Source of the DNA: Plasmopara viticola | Lineage: Eukaryota; Oomycota; Peronosporomycetes; Peronosporales; Peronosporaceae | Assembly (NCBI GenBank): GCA_001695595.3 | Contig: MBPM02000014.1 | Coordinates: forward strand, 1,099,480 to 1,163,479 | Direction of reading: 5' to 3' | DNA: 64,000 bases | Part shown: one piece after another, positions 11,391 to 25,735 of the stretch | Numbering within the stretch: the first letter of the stretch is position 1 | Layout of the letters: every line of letters begins with the position of its first letter | The notes under the pieces: model-generated | Seen by the model: only the letters and a program-made list of their open reading frames with translations | Told to the model about the DNA's origin: nothing | The model's database searches: none | Position numbers and translations under genes: made by a program

Positions 11391-12389
11391 TCATAGGTTA
11401 AGACTACGAGTTTCAAGACTGCAAGGATCCACAGGTTCTAATGACGTTCGACGAAACGTAAGCACGAGTGGCTTAGGGGCAAACTGCATGATCTGACACA
11501 TCTTTTCGAAGCCCAAGCGGTATACGTCGAAATGGTTTATCGTCAGTAGCTGATCCCCCACAGTCACTTTGGTGTCTTTCCCATTGCGGCCCACAACACC
11601 AAACTTGTTCATTTCCATTACAACAGGATAGGACTTTCCCACTTCAGGTTTCAAGCTTATTCCGAGTGGGCCGTCTTCTTCTCTCCAGATGACGTAACTC
11701 AAAGACCGCTCCAAACGCTCTCGACTCTTATGTCGGTCCGTGTGAGCTATAATTGATAATAGACGAGATCTTCTAGTAAAATTCTGCAACTCATTCAACG
11801 TTGGCCTCCGGAACCGCAGTACGGCTGGCCGCACGCCACTATCCAGAATCTGCATTACTGCGTCAAACGGCACCTCGGAGCGCCAGGTACTGCGTTCGTT
11901 AATGGCGATGAGGAAGTCGCCTCGGCGAAGATTCCACATACCGGGTAAGGAATCGTTGCCGTCGGCTACTTCGACACATGGATACCCCGTGATTTCACAA
12001 GGTATAAAGTCTACTGACCCAAGACTTGAGCCGTACCAGAGCAAAATTTCGTACTGCAAATGATCTCCATCTGATTTTCCAGGCATGGACGGCGAGTCGA
12101 GCGAGGAGACCGTGGACGCCGTACGCTGTAACGAACCATCGGTACAACGCCGCACTTTTTTAAGACGATACTGTAAAAAAAGCTGAATTTTGCTGGCCGC
12201 CTCTTCCTCGGCAAGCGCCTTAGCCAGCCACTTGTTAAACGATGGCGGCGGAGTAGGTGTTACGGTCTTGAGAATGTCAACCCGGTCTTGTGGTTGGTCT
12301 TGTAGTTGGTGTTCCCGCGAATCCATGGAATGGTTCATTTGGGGACGACGGGTCTTCAGCTCGCACTTCTTGAGAGCGTCGACACCCAT
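11391..12389 (-). CDS. protein with two PDZ domains
   Basis: A single-exon frame of 332 residues from the ATG at 12387-12389. The frame is open a little further upstream but only with a non-ATG codon, so I chose the first ATG. The N-terminal 60 residues are polar. A short amphipathic basic helix follows (AASKIQLFLQYRLKKVRR, about residues 64-81) and resembles a loose IQ-type calmodulin-binding segment. The first PDZ domain is at about 111-196, with LRRGDFLIAIN as its late strand. The second is at about 231-314, with the ligand-binding loop GPLGISL and the later VTVGDQLLTIN. PDZ domains bind C-terminal peptides or phosphoinositides, so a scaffold role is likely. The partner is unknown. It stands alone between the PP2C fossil and a long spacer. 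Confidence 0.85.
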   Translation of the reverse strand: MGVDALKKCELKTRRPQMNHSMDSREHQLQDQPQDRVDILKTVTPTPPPSFNKWLAKALAEEEAASKIQLFLQYRLKKVRRCTDGSLQRTASTVSSLDSPSMPGKSDGDHLQYEILLWYGSSLGSVDFIPCEITGYPCVEVADGNDSLPGMWNLRRGDFLIAINERSTWRSEVPFDAVMQILDSGVRPAVLRFRRPTLNELQNFTRRSRLLSIIAHTDRHKSRERLERSLSYVIWREEDGPLGISLKPEVGKSYPVVMEMNKFGVVGRNGKDTKVTVGDQLLTINHFDVYRLGFEKMCQIMQFAPKPLVLTFRRTSLEPVDPCSLETRSLNL

Positions 12390-15300
12390 TACGAATTGCG
12401 CAATTGACGGTTGTGTTAGAGTCAGCACAGTGGGACACAATAAAAATGAATTTCTGGGCTGCTAGTAAGGAGGTTTAGGGCCATTTATTGCTGGAGAGAA
12501 AACAATGTCCAAATCCCATGAAAACAGAATTAGGCAATTCGAATTTCAAACGCTCGAATTTGGTGCTGACAATTGTCAAATCTGAGTCAGACCCACCATG
12601 CGCCCGCCGATAAGGCCAGGTATATCGTTTACAAACACCATGCGTTAGAGTCACCGACCTAACATCACATATCATAAATTGTCACTCATTAGATCAGGGC
12701 ACTACATTACTAATATAATGTAAAGAAGCCTAGATTTGGCTCTTTGGATTCATATCGAATATCAATCGTTGTCAATGCACAAATTATTGACGTCGGGAGT
12801 TCAACTTTCAGACAATGCTCGTCAAGAATAAGCCTTTTTCAGAAAAATTCCCTCTTTATATCTTCCGCATACTTCACCTACTATCGATACTAGTTGTCCA
12901 AAAGGACTCTAGATGGTATTTCGCTCACTTAAACTGCACACCTCACGTACTCTATGCTCGTTCTCCGATCGAACATTTCTCCTTGGTAAGCAAAAGGTCA
13001 CCTCGATGAGGCGATAGAGAACAAGGTTCATTCAATGTATAATGCATCTAGCTTGATTCCAAATTTTCAGACAAATTGCAAGATCGTGCTCGACAAGCCG
13101 GCTGTGATCGCACGTTGGGTAAATTGGGTTGCTATAGATTTAAAGTTAGGTTTAGAATTTTATACGAGACGATCTGTCCTACATTGGGTTGCTATCTGCT
13201 TTTGGAGAGAATCATGGTCTCGGAGAGACGTTTCGTGTCATATTCGCTTGTCCTTAATCAAGGTTCAGTGAAAAAAACTGTCCTCATCAAAACCCTCGCT
13301 CAAAGGTAATGTTTTTATCCAATGGCAGTTCTCCCAAATCCGCAACCTTTGGTCAACGATGTTGCGTCAAACATACAGTGAACGCTGTCCACAATGAGCT
13401 TTAAAATCGGGTTGTATACTACTCCACGTACATCGTCAGGACCGCGTCTTCGGTATTTTGGCCTACACAACTAAATTTCGCATGGTATGCATCGAGTGCA
13501 ATACACACCGAATGTTGCTGTCGCGAAATTTCTCGCCTGTGATGCCAAAGATGTTTTCCAACCACGCCGTTCACGGCGTGCTGTCTTCTACGAGCACTAC
13601 ATAGCGGCTCAAGCCTTGCAGAGTCTATCTTGATTCAAAGTCGACCATACACACAGCGAGTGGTGTGTCTTACGAGCCCCGCTCAGTACAGAGTTGCGGC
13701 TGCCTTGGCTTATAGCTAACTATGTCATTCCTGAGATGCAGCGAGTGCTGTGTAGTACGTGCATAACTCAATCGCTGAAACGCCAATTCATGCGCAGTTG
13801 TAGTCGGCTTAGCTCTTGTGATGCCCTCACCAGCATGCTGGGTTTATATTTCCAACGTGCATCGATCATTGGCTTCCGCACTTTTCTATGTCAAGGACTT
13901 TAATCCTCGACTTTATCTCCGGCATTCCAAAAACCAACAAATTGACCGACTCGGTCCAATGCCCGCGTCAATACCGCTCCATATTTTTAGCAGAGCTGCA
14001 ATCAAGACTCATGAAAGATCCGCCAGGAGCAAAGCAGACGGCAACCGAGGTCTTTAAATCCAGGGTTTGTGGCGTGCGAGCCACGCCAAAGATATTTTTC
14101 TGCATCGGCAAGCATCCATTTACGCCCTTAAAGTCGAGGCTAAATACAGTAACCCTGGTTCCTGTTGTTAAGCGAACAGTGACGTTATGCTCGCTAAGCA
14201 TCAGCATATAGCTTACTTTGTTTGATCGAACACAATCGCTCAACGCCTCGGTGCCGACAAGTAAAGTCCATATTGCTGAAACACCTCCTTCAGCAGTCGA
14301 TAAGCAATGCTTGCATAACATAAGCACGCTTCACAATATATAGCACGAAGCTAAGCTCATTCGACCTATAGGTTCTCCCTGAAGGTCGACGAATCCCAAT
14401 GTCTTTGGCTAGCCGCCCCTGCGCTTACTTGGTGTTGCGAGACTTCTGTTACATTACAGACGAGGCCTTTTGACATTGGCAGATTTGTCACACAGAAGGC
14501 CGTCTGTTACAATCGGCTTTCACATCACAGTCGAAGCATTGATTAATGCTCATGTGCTGGCCAGCAGGTTGGAGATGTTATCCCCCCTTGTCAGCATAAC
14601 TGAGATCCATAGGGATCGCACACCCCGATGGGCCAAGCGTCTCCGCCAATAGTAAGCCTTGACACGCAATGCTACTTTCACGGTATTTTGAAAAGCGCCC
14701 AAGTGTACACGAAGTAAACCCACCGGGTGCTGCGCCCGAGCGCAATCCGTTTGACAAGACATTCCTTTAGTAGAGTATTGCTGGAGGTTCCAGCTCGCAA
14801 AATTTTTCTGGACAACTGTCTTCATTCTTTTTCTTGGCGGCTGGAAGGCAAAGCGTCTGCGCCAGCTTACGCTTTATTCATCCATGTGAGGAAGACCACC
14901 TCAGCTGAGGCATTATAGCTATTTAAAGGCTTGTTCACCTAGCTTCGAGACACTATCTATTGCTCATAGCAAGGCGAACATCATGTCGTCTGAACCAGAG
15001 CAAAAGAATTCTCCTATGAAGGTCTATACATCCCTCTCACTATACTGGCTTGGATTCGGACAAAGTGTTTGACGCCAGTGTCGTCATTGCTGACAACCTA
15101 GCCATCTTCGATTGAAGTAGCTCCAATTGAGCGCTCTTATTATGGAAAGCACCTCCAGACGAGCATTTATCGCGTTAGGCTCTCGTGTAATCGACTCAGC
15201 TTTTTGAGCTCGTCTCGTATGGCCTAGGGTGGGTAATCATTCTACTGCTTTCCAACAAAAACTCACTTTAACGACTCAGGCGTAGGTACAATGCTTACAT

Positions 15301-18300
15301 GTGCTACGAGATAAAGTGGCGCTGTCGTTCAATTTCCTATGAAGAAGCGCGAGCTTAAATCCCTTATAATAAAGGCAAATACGGGTTGCAAATCGCTATT
15401 TGCCTGACTGCAAGAATTAGCATCCTTTTTAGTATACAGACTTGAACTTTCTCGTGTATTCCAAAAAACAAGCTTTAATACCTTTAAAAAATCAATATGA
15501 GCAGATATCCCACAGATACTGTCTAGTGTAGCCCTTACTAGTAATATGTATTAGATAGTGGTTACTAGACCGTGTACTGCATTTCTACTAACACAGTATG
15601 CTTTCGCCACCGTCTAATGTAACTTCGTGCAACTTTTTCTTACGAAATCTGAGTGCATCTTCTCATTGAAAAGTCCCTTGTGGTCTATTCTTACCACGAA
15701 TCGCATTACTTTTCCCAACAAGTCGTAAGATGGTTGTTGTCTCGCTTAAAATACAAACCTGGGAAATGTTTTGTGTTTCCCAACGCGAAATAGCCCACAA
15801 ATAGTGAATTGTGCTCTTACGCTGTGTTTTGGCAAACGCTGCTTTAGTAAATATTAGCCTGATTGCTAATAAATTTAAAAAGAATGGTCAGACCGAAAGG
15901 GTCAACCTTGTCTTTGTATAAAATGTACGCAGCATGTGCGTTGAGGCACCTTATTTGTGGCACTTGTTTGCTTTTTTTAAGATAAAAGAGTTGTACATCA
16001 AAGATTGCCATTCTTTTTAAAAGTACATATTCTTGAGGTGAAGACACGCTTAAAAGTTTTCTTCTCCTCCCTTTTGTTTAGTCTGACCCTAAATTTCTTA
16101 CGAAAAATTTGGCTGGCTTTGCAAGACCGTCAGCCGAATGTAATTAGTAGGGCAAGAATTGCGACTGTATTTACCATCGGTGAGATGATGATGATAACAG
16201 AAAATGAAAAAAGTGTTTACTGATGGTGACGTAGAACCAAAGATGCTAAAACTCTTCCACGTGAAAGGGTAAAATTGTTATGGGAAAAACGATGGATCAT
16301 CGGTTTTGAGACCACTTAAATCCATGAGCCATGGGATTGCTTACATTGTCGACCTTATAAAGTTAATGTCAAAGTAGGATCTATCATGACTATGGGACCT
16401 CGAGTCTTATATGAGTCGTGAGGAGACCCAGCAGAGATTTCTTTGCGCTCGAACTTGTTGGTTGGGTTGTGATACGGCGGCTGGCAGTGTTCACAGCTTC
16501 CACGTAATGGCAGTAAGGCCTAGAGGCTCTGCACACATATGGCTGTACGCTTTGAGAGGCTGGCCGACATCGGAGGTCCCTATGAAGAAAAGAATCTATC
16601 TGACGCGATTCAGACGTCTAGCTCTGAGAAGTCTTTGTCGATTTCGCCTAACCAACAAGTTCCATTGACAAGCTCGAAAATCTCTTATTTCCAAGGTTTT
16701 AATCGCCTTATATAGGCGCGGCTTGACTGTCGGATTAAACCCCGTCTTCCGGAAAAAGTATAGATTTGCAGATATCTACTCTATGATTCCTCCAAAGCTA
16801 ACTCTCTATTTAACTACAGTACAATGCTAATAATATCAGGATAATATATGTTTATAGAGAGATAGTATAAAACGAAGATGCAAACTTTCGCTGATTGTCC
16901 AAACTTTTTGGTTAGCTTCCCAGTACTTAATTCATATTACTTTCGGATGTTTGAAAAATTACTTGGCCATTGTTATTTATCACGGAAATAGCAATCAATT
17001 TGACACACGCCATTCTCTTCCGTCTAGACTAAGGATTTCCTTGATTTTATAACAGTCATGAATTCTTGATAAATTTTATGCTTGATTGGCATTACCACTG
17101 TGACTTGTACCGCTTCTAGGAAATATAAACAATCGACCTAATAATACACAGACATTATTCAAATTATGCGACTTAAGATCCGATACATACATGTCGCCTT
17201 GTCCAAAGGCTTTATATGCTGCTAGCAGAAGCCGCACATTCAAAGTCAGGCACATTCTCGAGACCAGTAGGGCCTATTTGCTTTATACAGGACTCTTGTG
17301 CATTTTACTTTTTCTCGCTATAGATGGTGCTTTGTTATAAGTCTGATTAAGTAGTCCGCCCCAGTTTTTGGTGACTCTCGTAGTCGATGCTTCCAGAAAA
17401 ACTTATTATCCCGCGAAAAAAGATTTATAGATGTCGTAACATCAAAGTATGAGCTCTATCTACAGTATGTAGTCGAATTGTCTTCTTTTCAAAGGAGCCG
17501 CACATACAAGCGGGGTGGAAGAATGTTTTAGCTCAGATTGGCTGTGAATGGCAATGATCGTCTAACTTGCCAATAAAACCGAAAATTGTGGTTTTCTATT
17601 TTCGTCAATTCAGAGTCAAGTCATACATGCTCATGTTGAGGACAAAACGCAACTCCTTACTATCAAAACTCGTTTACTTTTCAGCCGTTCAGAGTAAAAA
17701 AAGATGAGCTTACATTCGAAAAGACAGCAGATATATTAGTTATTGGCTATTGAGACTCACAATTGACCAAGAGATATGAATCCTGTAATGGCTGAAATTG
17801 TCTCTCACAGAGAAGCTTTATCGTCCAAAAAGCACTATCAGACGAGCTTCAGATAAACATCGTATAACGTCAAACCATTTCTGCCGTGAGGACTTAATTG
17901 TGAGTAGAAACTTGGATCCGTGCCACAAAGTCGTGAATCCAAGCGACTGGCTCTGCTTCATTTCTTGAGGCCGAGGAACAAGAAGAATGCTGTGTAGAAC
18001 GAAAGCACCACAGAATTACGAATGGCTTTAAAGCAATACCTTGTATGAAGAGTCGAGGGTTGTCAATTAAGCTGTACAATCCGAATTAAAAAATGTTGGA
18101 ATATGGAGCCTACGACCGTTCTCGAAAAGTTAGCTTTGCCTCATTCGCACTTCCCTGCATCTATAAACAGTATTCACTTGCAATGCCAAATTTGCAATCG
18201 AATTAGCCAAAAAAAGCCAATATCAGATGATCAACATCGTAAAACACTCGTTCGATATTTGCAGATATATCAAGACCTACGCGGTAGCTAAGTTTGTTTA

Positions 18301-21300
18301 GCCTTATCGTACGACTATTTCTTGCTTTCGTCTAGAACGTGACAACGTGATGTTATATCAGCACCGTCATATTCCTCAGCCGCTTTTGTAAAATGCGACA
18401 ACGGACAATTTTAATAGATCAGACAATGCAGAATCGGAGCGGCTGTCCTTTAACAATCGTTTCTGTCCAACCCGAAGTTTGAACTTCTAATTTGGACATG
18501 CTGCGGTACTTCCTATCATACGTCCTATAGAAACGACATGGAGATTGCATGCATTTCAATTATGCTACAGACCACCAAGTTGAGATAACAATTATTGCAG
18601 TGTGCGTGGAACAACATACCAATAAGCAGCTTCGAATTCTTCAGATCATATTGAATGTCGTCCGCCAACGCGCGGTGCCCTTAGCAATTAATCTCTTGGT
18701 ATTAAGCTTTGAATAGACAGGCTTACATAAGTGCATCTTTTTTGTAGAATATTTACCTTAGCCAAGGTCTAGAACGTCATCAATATTTCGTAGTCGATAT
18801 ATTATGCACTCTTCGACGTGATTAAGTTTGCGGCAGGATGTGGACGATATCTGAAGCAATATTTTTATTCAATCTTTAAGATGATATCGTTTGAACGACA
18901 TACAAAGTTTTTTTTGTGCTAACTTCGGTGCATCAGAGCATCACAATCTAAAAGGACGCAACATCAAAAAGGCAGAGCAAAGTGTCACTACGTTTAAGAC
19001 GTAGCATACAAATTTAATTTCTAGCAAACACATACCAAAGCTCTTGACCGTAGAGGGTAACGATCTGACTGTGCATATGGCTGGAGCAATTAAATTGCAA
19101 TCTCATGTATAGGGCTCACTAAAAGTGCTACAATCAAACATAATTGAACGAATACGATCCAAATTGAATTAAGTAATCCGAGCCGAGACCAAACACTATA
19201 AGCATGAAGATTTTTTAAGTGAAAGCTAGATATTATTACTGGAAATTAGTGCGATTTTTTAGCAAAAACAGTGAACTCAAATTTAACGAGGACTAAAAGC
19301 TATCTTGCTAGCTACAAACACATATTCAGAGCTTATCTGATTGTATAGCAAGTGGTACCTGAGAATTTACAACAAGTTATTCTACATTATTGTCTCAAGA
19401 GCTTAAAAAAAGAAGTAAAGTGTCTGTTGGTATCACCGAAGGATCGAGACTAAAGCCTATACATTCTGTACATTTAAACGAAAGACAGCGTGTAGATTGT
19501 AAGATAGAAATTGACTACAGATATAGGAAATATCGACCGAAAACATTTGATTGAATTAGCCGTCTTCAGTTTATTGTTGTGGACAGTTTTCTACCTCTGC
19601 CCCTATCCCACTCAGAGGTTTTTTAAAGAGATATATTCTTGTCATTTTTTGAGCAATTCATGATGCCCATGACAAAGCCCCGTCTACACAACTCGCCCCA
19701 CTTGAGGAGCACTTAGCAAACAACGACTCGTGTTTATTCGATTTGAAAGTAGTGATGCGGTCCGACAAAGTCGTGATGTGACTTTATATCTAGCCGTTTT
19801 CGAGCACTTATTTGAACGGTAGAACAATGGTGTTTTGGCCTCCAGCCAATTGGCACATACTGAATTAAGGCTCTTAATACGTTCGTTAGGCCACGTTGCA
19901 ACAAATTACTTCTATCTTTCTTACGCGGGTCTGTGTTGCACACACTGAAGCGGCTGCTTTTCACTTAGCGTGCTGATTTTGCCCACAAGCGTTTCAACCT
20001 TCCTCTCAGAATATTTCAAAGAAAGCTTTTTTATCTTAGCGAAACGTCGCACATCGGGTCAAAGTAGTACCTGTCGTCCATTGCTTGGATAGCACGGTTT
20101 GCACAAAATTTGCGATGGATGGAGCAGAGCGGCTGACATTATATTTGCTTTATAAAAGTGTGAGTTTAGGTCTGACCTTCTTTGTTTACGACTTGTACAA
20201 GTCGCAGATCACTGTCTGCCAGTGCCCATGATTCTCGACTCATAAATTTCTCGATGTGATCCATAGCTCCCCTTGATGATTGTCCTGCAATTTTACTCTG
20301 CTTATTACTCTTACCAACATACACTGAGTAATGGTCATTTGTCCGATTAATCTTGTTCGTTAGCTTAGTTCTGCTTCTTTTTGAAGCTTGGAACATCACT
20401 TGAGTTGTGTGACTCGACAATCAGCCAAGGCGACGATCGTGTGACTCAATACCAGTTCCATCGGGAATATCCCAGCGCGTTTTACAGATAGCCCTCTTCT
20501 ACTGGTTTGAGTAGAGGGACAGACTGGTGGCTTTAGGGCTTTCTGGTCACTTATTTGAGTATGGCCACGACCAGCCGATCTATGGTCACTCGTATTCCTT
20601 TACCAGCCGATCGTTATATAGATCAAATCTATATAAGAGCCCATTCACTTTTCAGCATAACCATGATATCCACATTAGAGTACTTCCTTTAGCATTTCTA
20701 TATGCCGATGCCGCTTACGCAATTGATCGCACTATATGCAACCCGGTCTGGATGCATAAAGATTGTACTTAGCACAGAACTGGGCTTGCGTATCCTCTAC
20801 ATGCTATGCCAGTTCAGATAATTGGCGACAAAGTCGGATGGAATATGTGCTCTTACTCAACCGATCAATCCAAGGCTTGTGCTTTTCAAGCCTTGGTGTA
20901 CCCAGGAGAAAGTCGTACTTATTTATGTCGAGGACAAGAAATGATTCTGTGCTGTCTTTCCCCTGTCCATCCAGGTCTTTTTTAACCTTAGGAGTGACGC
21001 GAGCTGTTTCATTGGCCACGCGAAGTTAAACTGATGTATTTCTGCTGTTGTCTTTTGAAGCACCACTCAGCTTACTTTATTGACCACAATCGTTTGCCGA
21101 TGTGCTACATTTCGCAAGGCGCCAGAGTTTTCCAAAATTCAAAATGGAAATCCATACCCTCGTACACTTGTGTGTACACAATTTATTTTTCTTCTAGAGA
21201 TGTCAAGATCTCAGGGGCTGAATTTTCACGGCGTTTACCAGTTACACACCCCTCATAAGGATAGCCGGTAGAGCATTCCGCGACTAGCGTTTTCCTGATG

Positions 21301-22891
21301 TTGAAGGCGTTGCTTCTGATAGTAGCTCCAGCGCTTTTAGGCAAGACCAAGCTCATTAGCGGGCCAGGCGCGTATTATAAGCTCTTCGTTATCGCACCCA
21401 AAGCATTGGGTGTGACAAAGCCTTCGCCTTCCAACACTGGACCCATGTCAGAAAACCTATAAACACCTCTCATTTAAGGTATTCCAAAAAAGCTAATTTC
21501 TCAATGGCTCTCTTCTTGCAAAACCTATTGGCTTCTTCCATCGTTGTGGAGTGCGATGTGGGCCTAAATTCACACCCAATCACCTCGACTTGCTCGCTTT
21601 GATGATGGAAGTAGCCCTTAAATTTAATGTATATTTATGTTCATGTAGCTCACGCCTTTCTTGCTTGCGCGCAAGAAAGTTTGAGTGCTGACGGAGCCTA
21701 TCTCATTATAAGGAAATACTGTCCCTTCATGTGTTCTTACAGAACACAAAACAATTTAAAGAGGTGAGCTCCCAGCTATCAGCGCGGCCTACTAGGAATG
21801 AGCGTGGAAACACCAAGTGCACCTGATCATTCGTGATCAAGGCCGCTTTTTTTGTAAAATCTTTGACCAAAAGAGAACATTTTTGTTTGGGTGTCTTGTG
21901 CCTTAATAGCTTACGATGCTACTGCTTGGATGTCTCAAGCTTCTACAGCTTACATTGCTACCGCGGCGACCTCTGAAGCGTGTACTGTCGGATCATTCAA
22001 GTGTAAACTTTGCTAATAGAGATTTGAGCTTCAGAAGCCCAAACATTAGGACTAAGCTGTCTCTAGTGCGGAATGCTGGTACAAATTTAGAATCGGGTCC
22101 CGTACCCCTCATTACCCTATCGGCTTCTTTTTGGTAAGTGGGATGGCACCCTGCCCAACTGTTACACACCCAATTGGGTGAAGGTTGGTAAGTCAGCCAC
22201 ACTTTTTGGCTTAATTGCTCGTCCACTTTAGGCACTTGTCTCCGGGTGCCTTATATATGACTGCGTATTAAACTAGGCACCTTTCGGTCCCGGGTCGAGA
22301 AATTTAAAACTCGAGCCACAAGTTCGGTTAAGCTTTCTCTTAGAGCTCGGACGCCATAACGCACTCCAGCTGTTTATCAGCATGGAGGTCTGAGAATGTA
22401 GTTCATGGAAACCAGCAAGTCATCCGAGCAGTCCAAATTGGCGAATAGGCAATTCTGTCCATCATGAAAACATTGTAAGAGTCAGGTAGACAACATATTT
22501 GTGGGTGAAGGGCTAATCACAAAGCGCTGCAAGGTGTGACGATGTCACACAGCACTCTGCACAGAGGAGGCGTGGAGAGATATTATCAATTTTTCGGTGA
22601 ACGACTGGTCACTGTCTTCGGTCTTAAAGAAGTCAGCATGCGATAAAATGAAGTTTGTTTTTTTACACTAATTTCCAATACTTCAGCATACAAAATGTAG
22701 TTTAAGTAGACATCCTGCAGAGCGGTGCGAATACTGATAAGGGTGCCTACGTATACGAGTGAAAATTTGAGTATGGTTATCGATGATTGTAGCGTACCAA
22801 AGCAGAGCCTCTTCTGAACGATCGAGGGAGACGTGTCGTAGAGGCCCTGAATGTGATTAGATTTATTTATAGATACAATAGATACCAGTCG
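12390..22891. other. 10.5-kb gene-poor spacer with retroelement debris
   Basis: I find no intact gene. The open frames are short and lie on both strands. The only recognisable piece is the gypsy protease remnant at 20804-21019. A weak gypsy-integrase-like phrase, DFISGIPKT, is at about 13905-13935 but is not sufficient for a call. The rest is AT-rich without an obvious repeat unit. Confidence 0.55.
20804..21019 (-). pseudogene. Ty3/gypsy-type aspartic protease remnant
   Basis: The frame contains FLVLDINKYDFLLGTPRLEKHKPWIDR, which matches the C-terminal half of gypsy-type retroviral-like proteases (x-YDxILGxPWLxxHxPxIDW). The catalytic D-[ST]-G segment is not visible, and no reverse transcriptase follows within a usable frame. 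It is a fragment of a dead LTR retrotransposon. I did not find LTRs. Confidence 0.6.
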
Positions 22892-25735
22892 CTAAAAATC
22901 CCAATTCCACTCGTCTACTTTTCCGTTGGCGATGGAATCGAGCTTCATTGAGCCCAGGGATCCATGTTTTGCCTTGTTTTTTGCTTGTGCCTCTGCGCGA
23001 CGTTCGCTCGCTGTCTTTTGCCCAGCCGATTTCGATGCAACAGCAGACATATTCACACCAACAGTGCTCTTTTGCAATCCCAGATTTAATGTGTTCGCCT
23101 TGGGTGCTGATGCATCGTTTCCTAATCCATCGTCTCCGCCCCAGCTATCGTCTCCCCAAGCATTATCATGAAGTATTGCAGAAGAAGAGGTTGTTGAAGT
23201 TGTATGCTCTGCCGACGATGGCAATCTTCTACTAGTACTGCGCAAATCACCGAGCTTAGATGAAGATGCAGACCTTGAAGGTGCTTGTGAGGCTGATGAC
23301 TCTTTGTTTGTCAACAATGACGAATTACAGCCTGAAGTGGTGCGCTTGGGACTATTAAAAGCATCTAATATGTCGTCATCACCCCAGCCGTCCTCTGCTG
23401 AAAAATCGTCTACCGCAAATGCATTCTGCTTGGACGACGCGGAGAATGAGCTTAACTCTTTATTCTGGTTGATGTTGCCAGTATCAGAAGACAAATGTGG
23501 TAATGGAGCAGGTGAGGAACTGCCGGATCCGGCTTGCTTGTTGACGTTTGACGCAACTGCGGAAGAAGCCCACGCTGTAAGAAGTGTAGCATAACCACTA
23601 GAGCTTTGACCACCATTCGAGGTTGGCGGGGTATTCTCACTTTCGACGACACTACTTACGTGGTTTTTATCTACGACGTTTTTTAACTCGCATTTCTTGG
23701 CTTCTAATTCCTCTCGAATTTTCATCTGAACGGCTTCATTGAAAACGATCTTCATAAAAACATCAATGGAAGCCTTAGCTTGCTCTCGAACAGTAATTGA
23801 CACGTCGAGTAGAAGAGGTGAGATCGCTGGGACAATGCTGCCAGCTATTCCTTGTGGCGTAAAAAATTCCTAAAATCAAATTAGATTAGTAAGGCAGTGA
23901 GACCAAACAGATCTGCAACAATGATATATGACTCACTTGGCACGCAATCATTGAGCGAAGCCCAGCAAGACGCGCGTGGGGAAATGGATCTTTAAGGGCT
24001 TTCGCGAAAGCTGGAAACAGTACCTTCGGTCTTGTTGTATTATTGAGCTTGTCAGCAATCTTTCCAAAACAAATCGTTGTATTTGTTCGAATCGCTGGTT
24101 CGGGATCGGACTGACAAAAATTCAACAAGTCAGATAAGCAAGCAACAATCTAACAATCAACTATTTGCTTAGCGCACCTGCAACTTCGCGAAGTATTTCA
24201 CGACGCGATTGTTCAGGTTGCTGTCCGAAAGCTTATCAGCAATGTGCAACATTGATTTAACAGTAAGCTCACGCAACACCGGAGCTGCATCAGTAAATCC
24301 ACTACACAAATTGTCGAAAACAATCGAGCTGTTGACCAGTTTTGCGTCAAAATGGACGGCAAACTTCTCCATCATTTGCAATAGCTGCACACGAACAGCA
24401 CGATCACTGCAACTGAATAGCTTGAGAATTATCGGAATTATTTGTACTTTAAAATCTTCAGCAGACAAAGAGCTGCCAATCTGTATCATGGCCGGTAGCA
24501 TATGGCTAGCCGAAGGGTCTAGCTTCAAAGGTCCATTTTTAGCACCAGTTGCTGCACCAAATTCCACAACCTGTTTCAATGCTGGTAGAATCTTGTGCAC
24601 ACCAAAGCAAAGGGGCAACGATAAGTTTGCGCATAGCTCTTTGTAAAATGTGACCTTTTCATCAGATTCCTTTACAGCAAGATTTTCCAAAAAATCCATT
24701 CGCTTGATAAATGGTGTATCAAAGTAACTCCCTTTCAACATCTTCTGCGGGCTCGGCCGCCTTAAAGCGTTCTCATCAATTGCCTTACGAAAATGTGGTC
24801 GAAGTGCCAAGGGTATATTCGTAGCCGTCGACATATCACCCGATCCAAAGTGACCTTCGTTAAAGATGTAGCATATGAGGCAACCAAATGCATAGATATC
24901 CACACCGTAGAGTGGCCCCGTCGCCACTGCTTTCCAATCGGAGCGCTTGCATTCTGCACACACGTTGGAAGACAATTTACCATACTTACAAACCAGCCCG
25001 CCTTCAATGAGCAATAAATACGCACCTGGTGACTTGTAATTGACGTCCGCGTGGTGCTGATAAGCTGTGTAAATGGACGATGGGCCATCGCTCGTTATCT
25101 CGGCCGTAAGTTCAAAACCCCCCAGCTTCCAATCTCCACCCTGTCAGCAAACAAGCATGTACATAAGATTATGGTAGCAAAAGACAATGTAGATGTCGTC
25201 AGCTGAGCAGCACCTTGGTGACGAAAATACTTTGTGGTGTTAGTCGTCCATGCAGAAGTTTGCAGTCCACATTAATAAAATGTAGCGCCATGAGAATGCT
25301 TCGCAGACCCCATGATACGCACATGGTAAAGTCTGCGCTATTGTTGCCGTATTTCATGCGCAGCGCTGTTAAAAATTCAGACAGTGGCATTACGTGTTCT
25401 GTGATGATGATGACGGGCCCATTATTAGGGACCTCAATCCCGTCCAAGAAGCCCAAAATATTAGGATGTCGCAGTGTTCTTATGCGGCGCAGCGAATTTA
25501 GTGTGAGCTGTCCTGCTGGCTGTCGTGATTTGAAGATAGACACGGCATGCGACGGATCCTGTTTGCTCTTGCCTGAGTGCAGCACGAAATCTGGCAATCC
25601 CTCAAACACGACACTCTCGCCCACATCGCCATCTACCGCCAAGTTTCCGTCTATAGACGGTGTATCCATAGAGTAGGGTAGACCACCCGTGCTACTCGAG
25701 CCCACCAAGCCACCAAGCGTCTTTAGGAAGTTCAT
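22892..25735 (-). CDS. SCYL1: SCYL1-like pseudokinase (N-terminal kinase-like protein)
   Basis: Five exons, complement of 22892-23870 minus the final base (22892-23869), 23937-24110, 24178-24953, 25026-25140 and 25214-25735. All introns are GT..AG of 67-73 bases and the join is in frame (854 residues). The protein follows the SCYL1/NTKL family along its length. It has an N-terminal kinase fold containing RHPNILGFLDGIE, LLHGRLTPQ where active kinases have HRDLKPEN, and GDWKLGGF in place of DFG, so it should be catalytically dead. HEAT-type repeats follow (for example LFSCSDRAVRVQLLQMMEKF and TNTTICFGKIADKL). The long low-complexity C-terminal tail carries acidic Trp motifs (AWGDDSWGGDDG) and ends in EWNWDF. 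Family members act in COPI-mediated Golgi-ER traffic. The terminal Trp motif resembles coatomer-binding tails, which is inference. It lies 85 bp downstream of Ku70. Confidence 0.93.

Noticed and set aside
13888..14211. Gypsy integrase suggested by DFISGIPKT
   Set aside because: Only one short phrase matches; the surrounding residues do not follow the family, so it is not enough to annotate.
16411..16668. Candidate secreted effector-like frame
   Set aside because: No signal peptide and no RxLR/EER pattern; composition alone does not support an effector.
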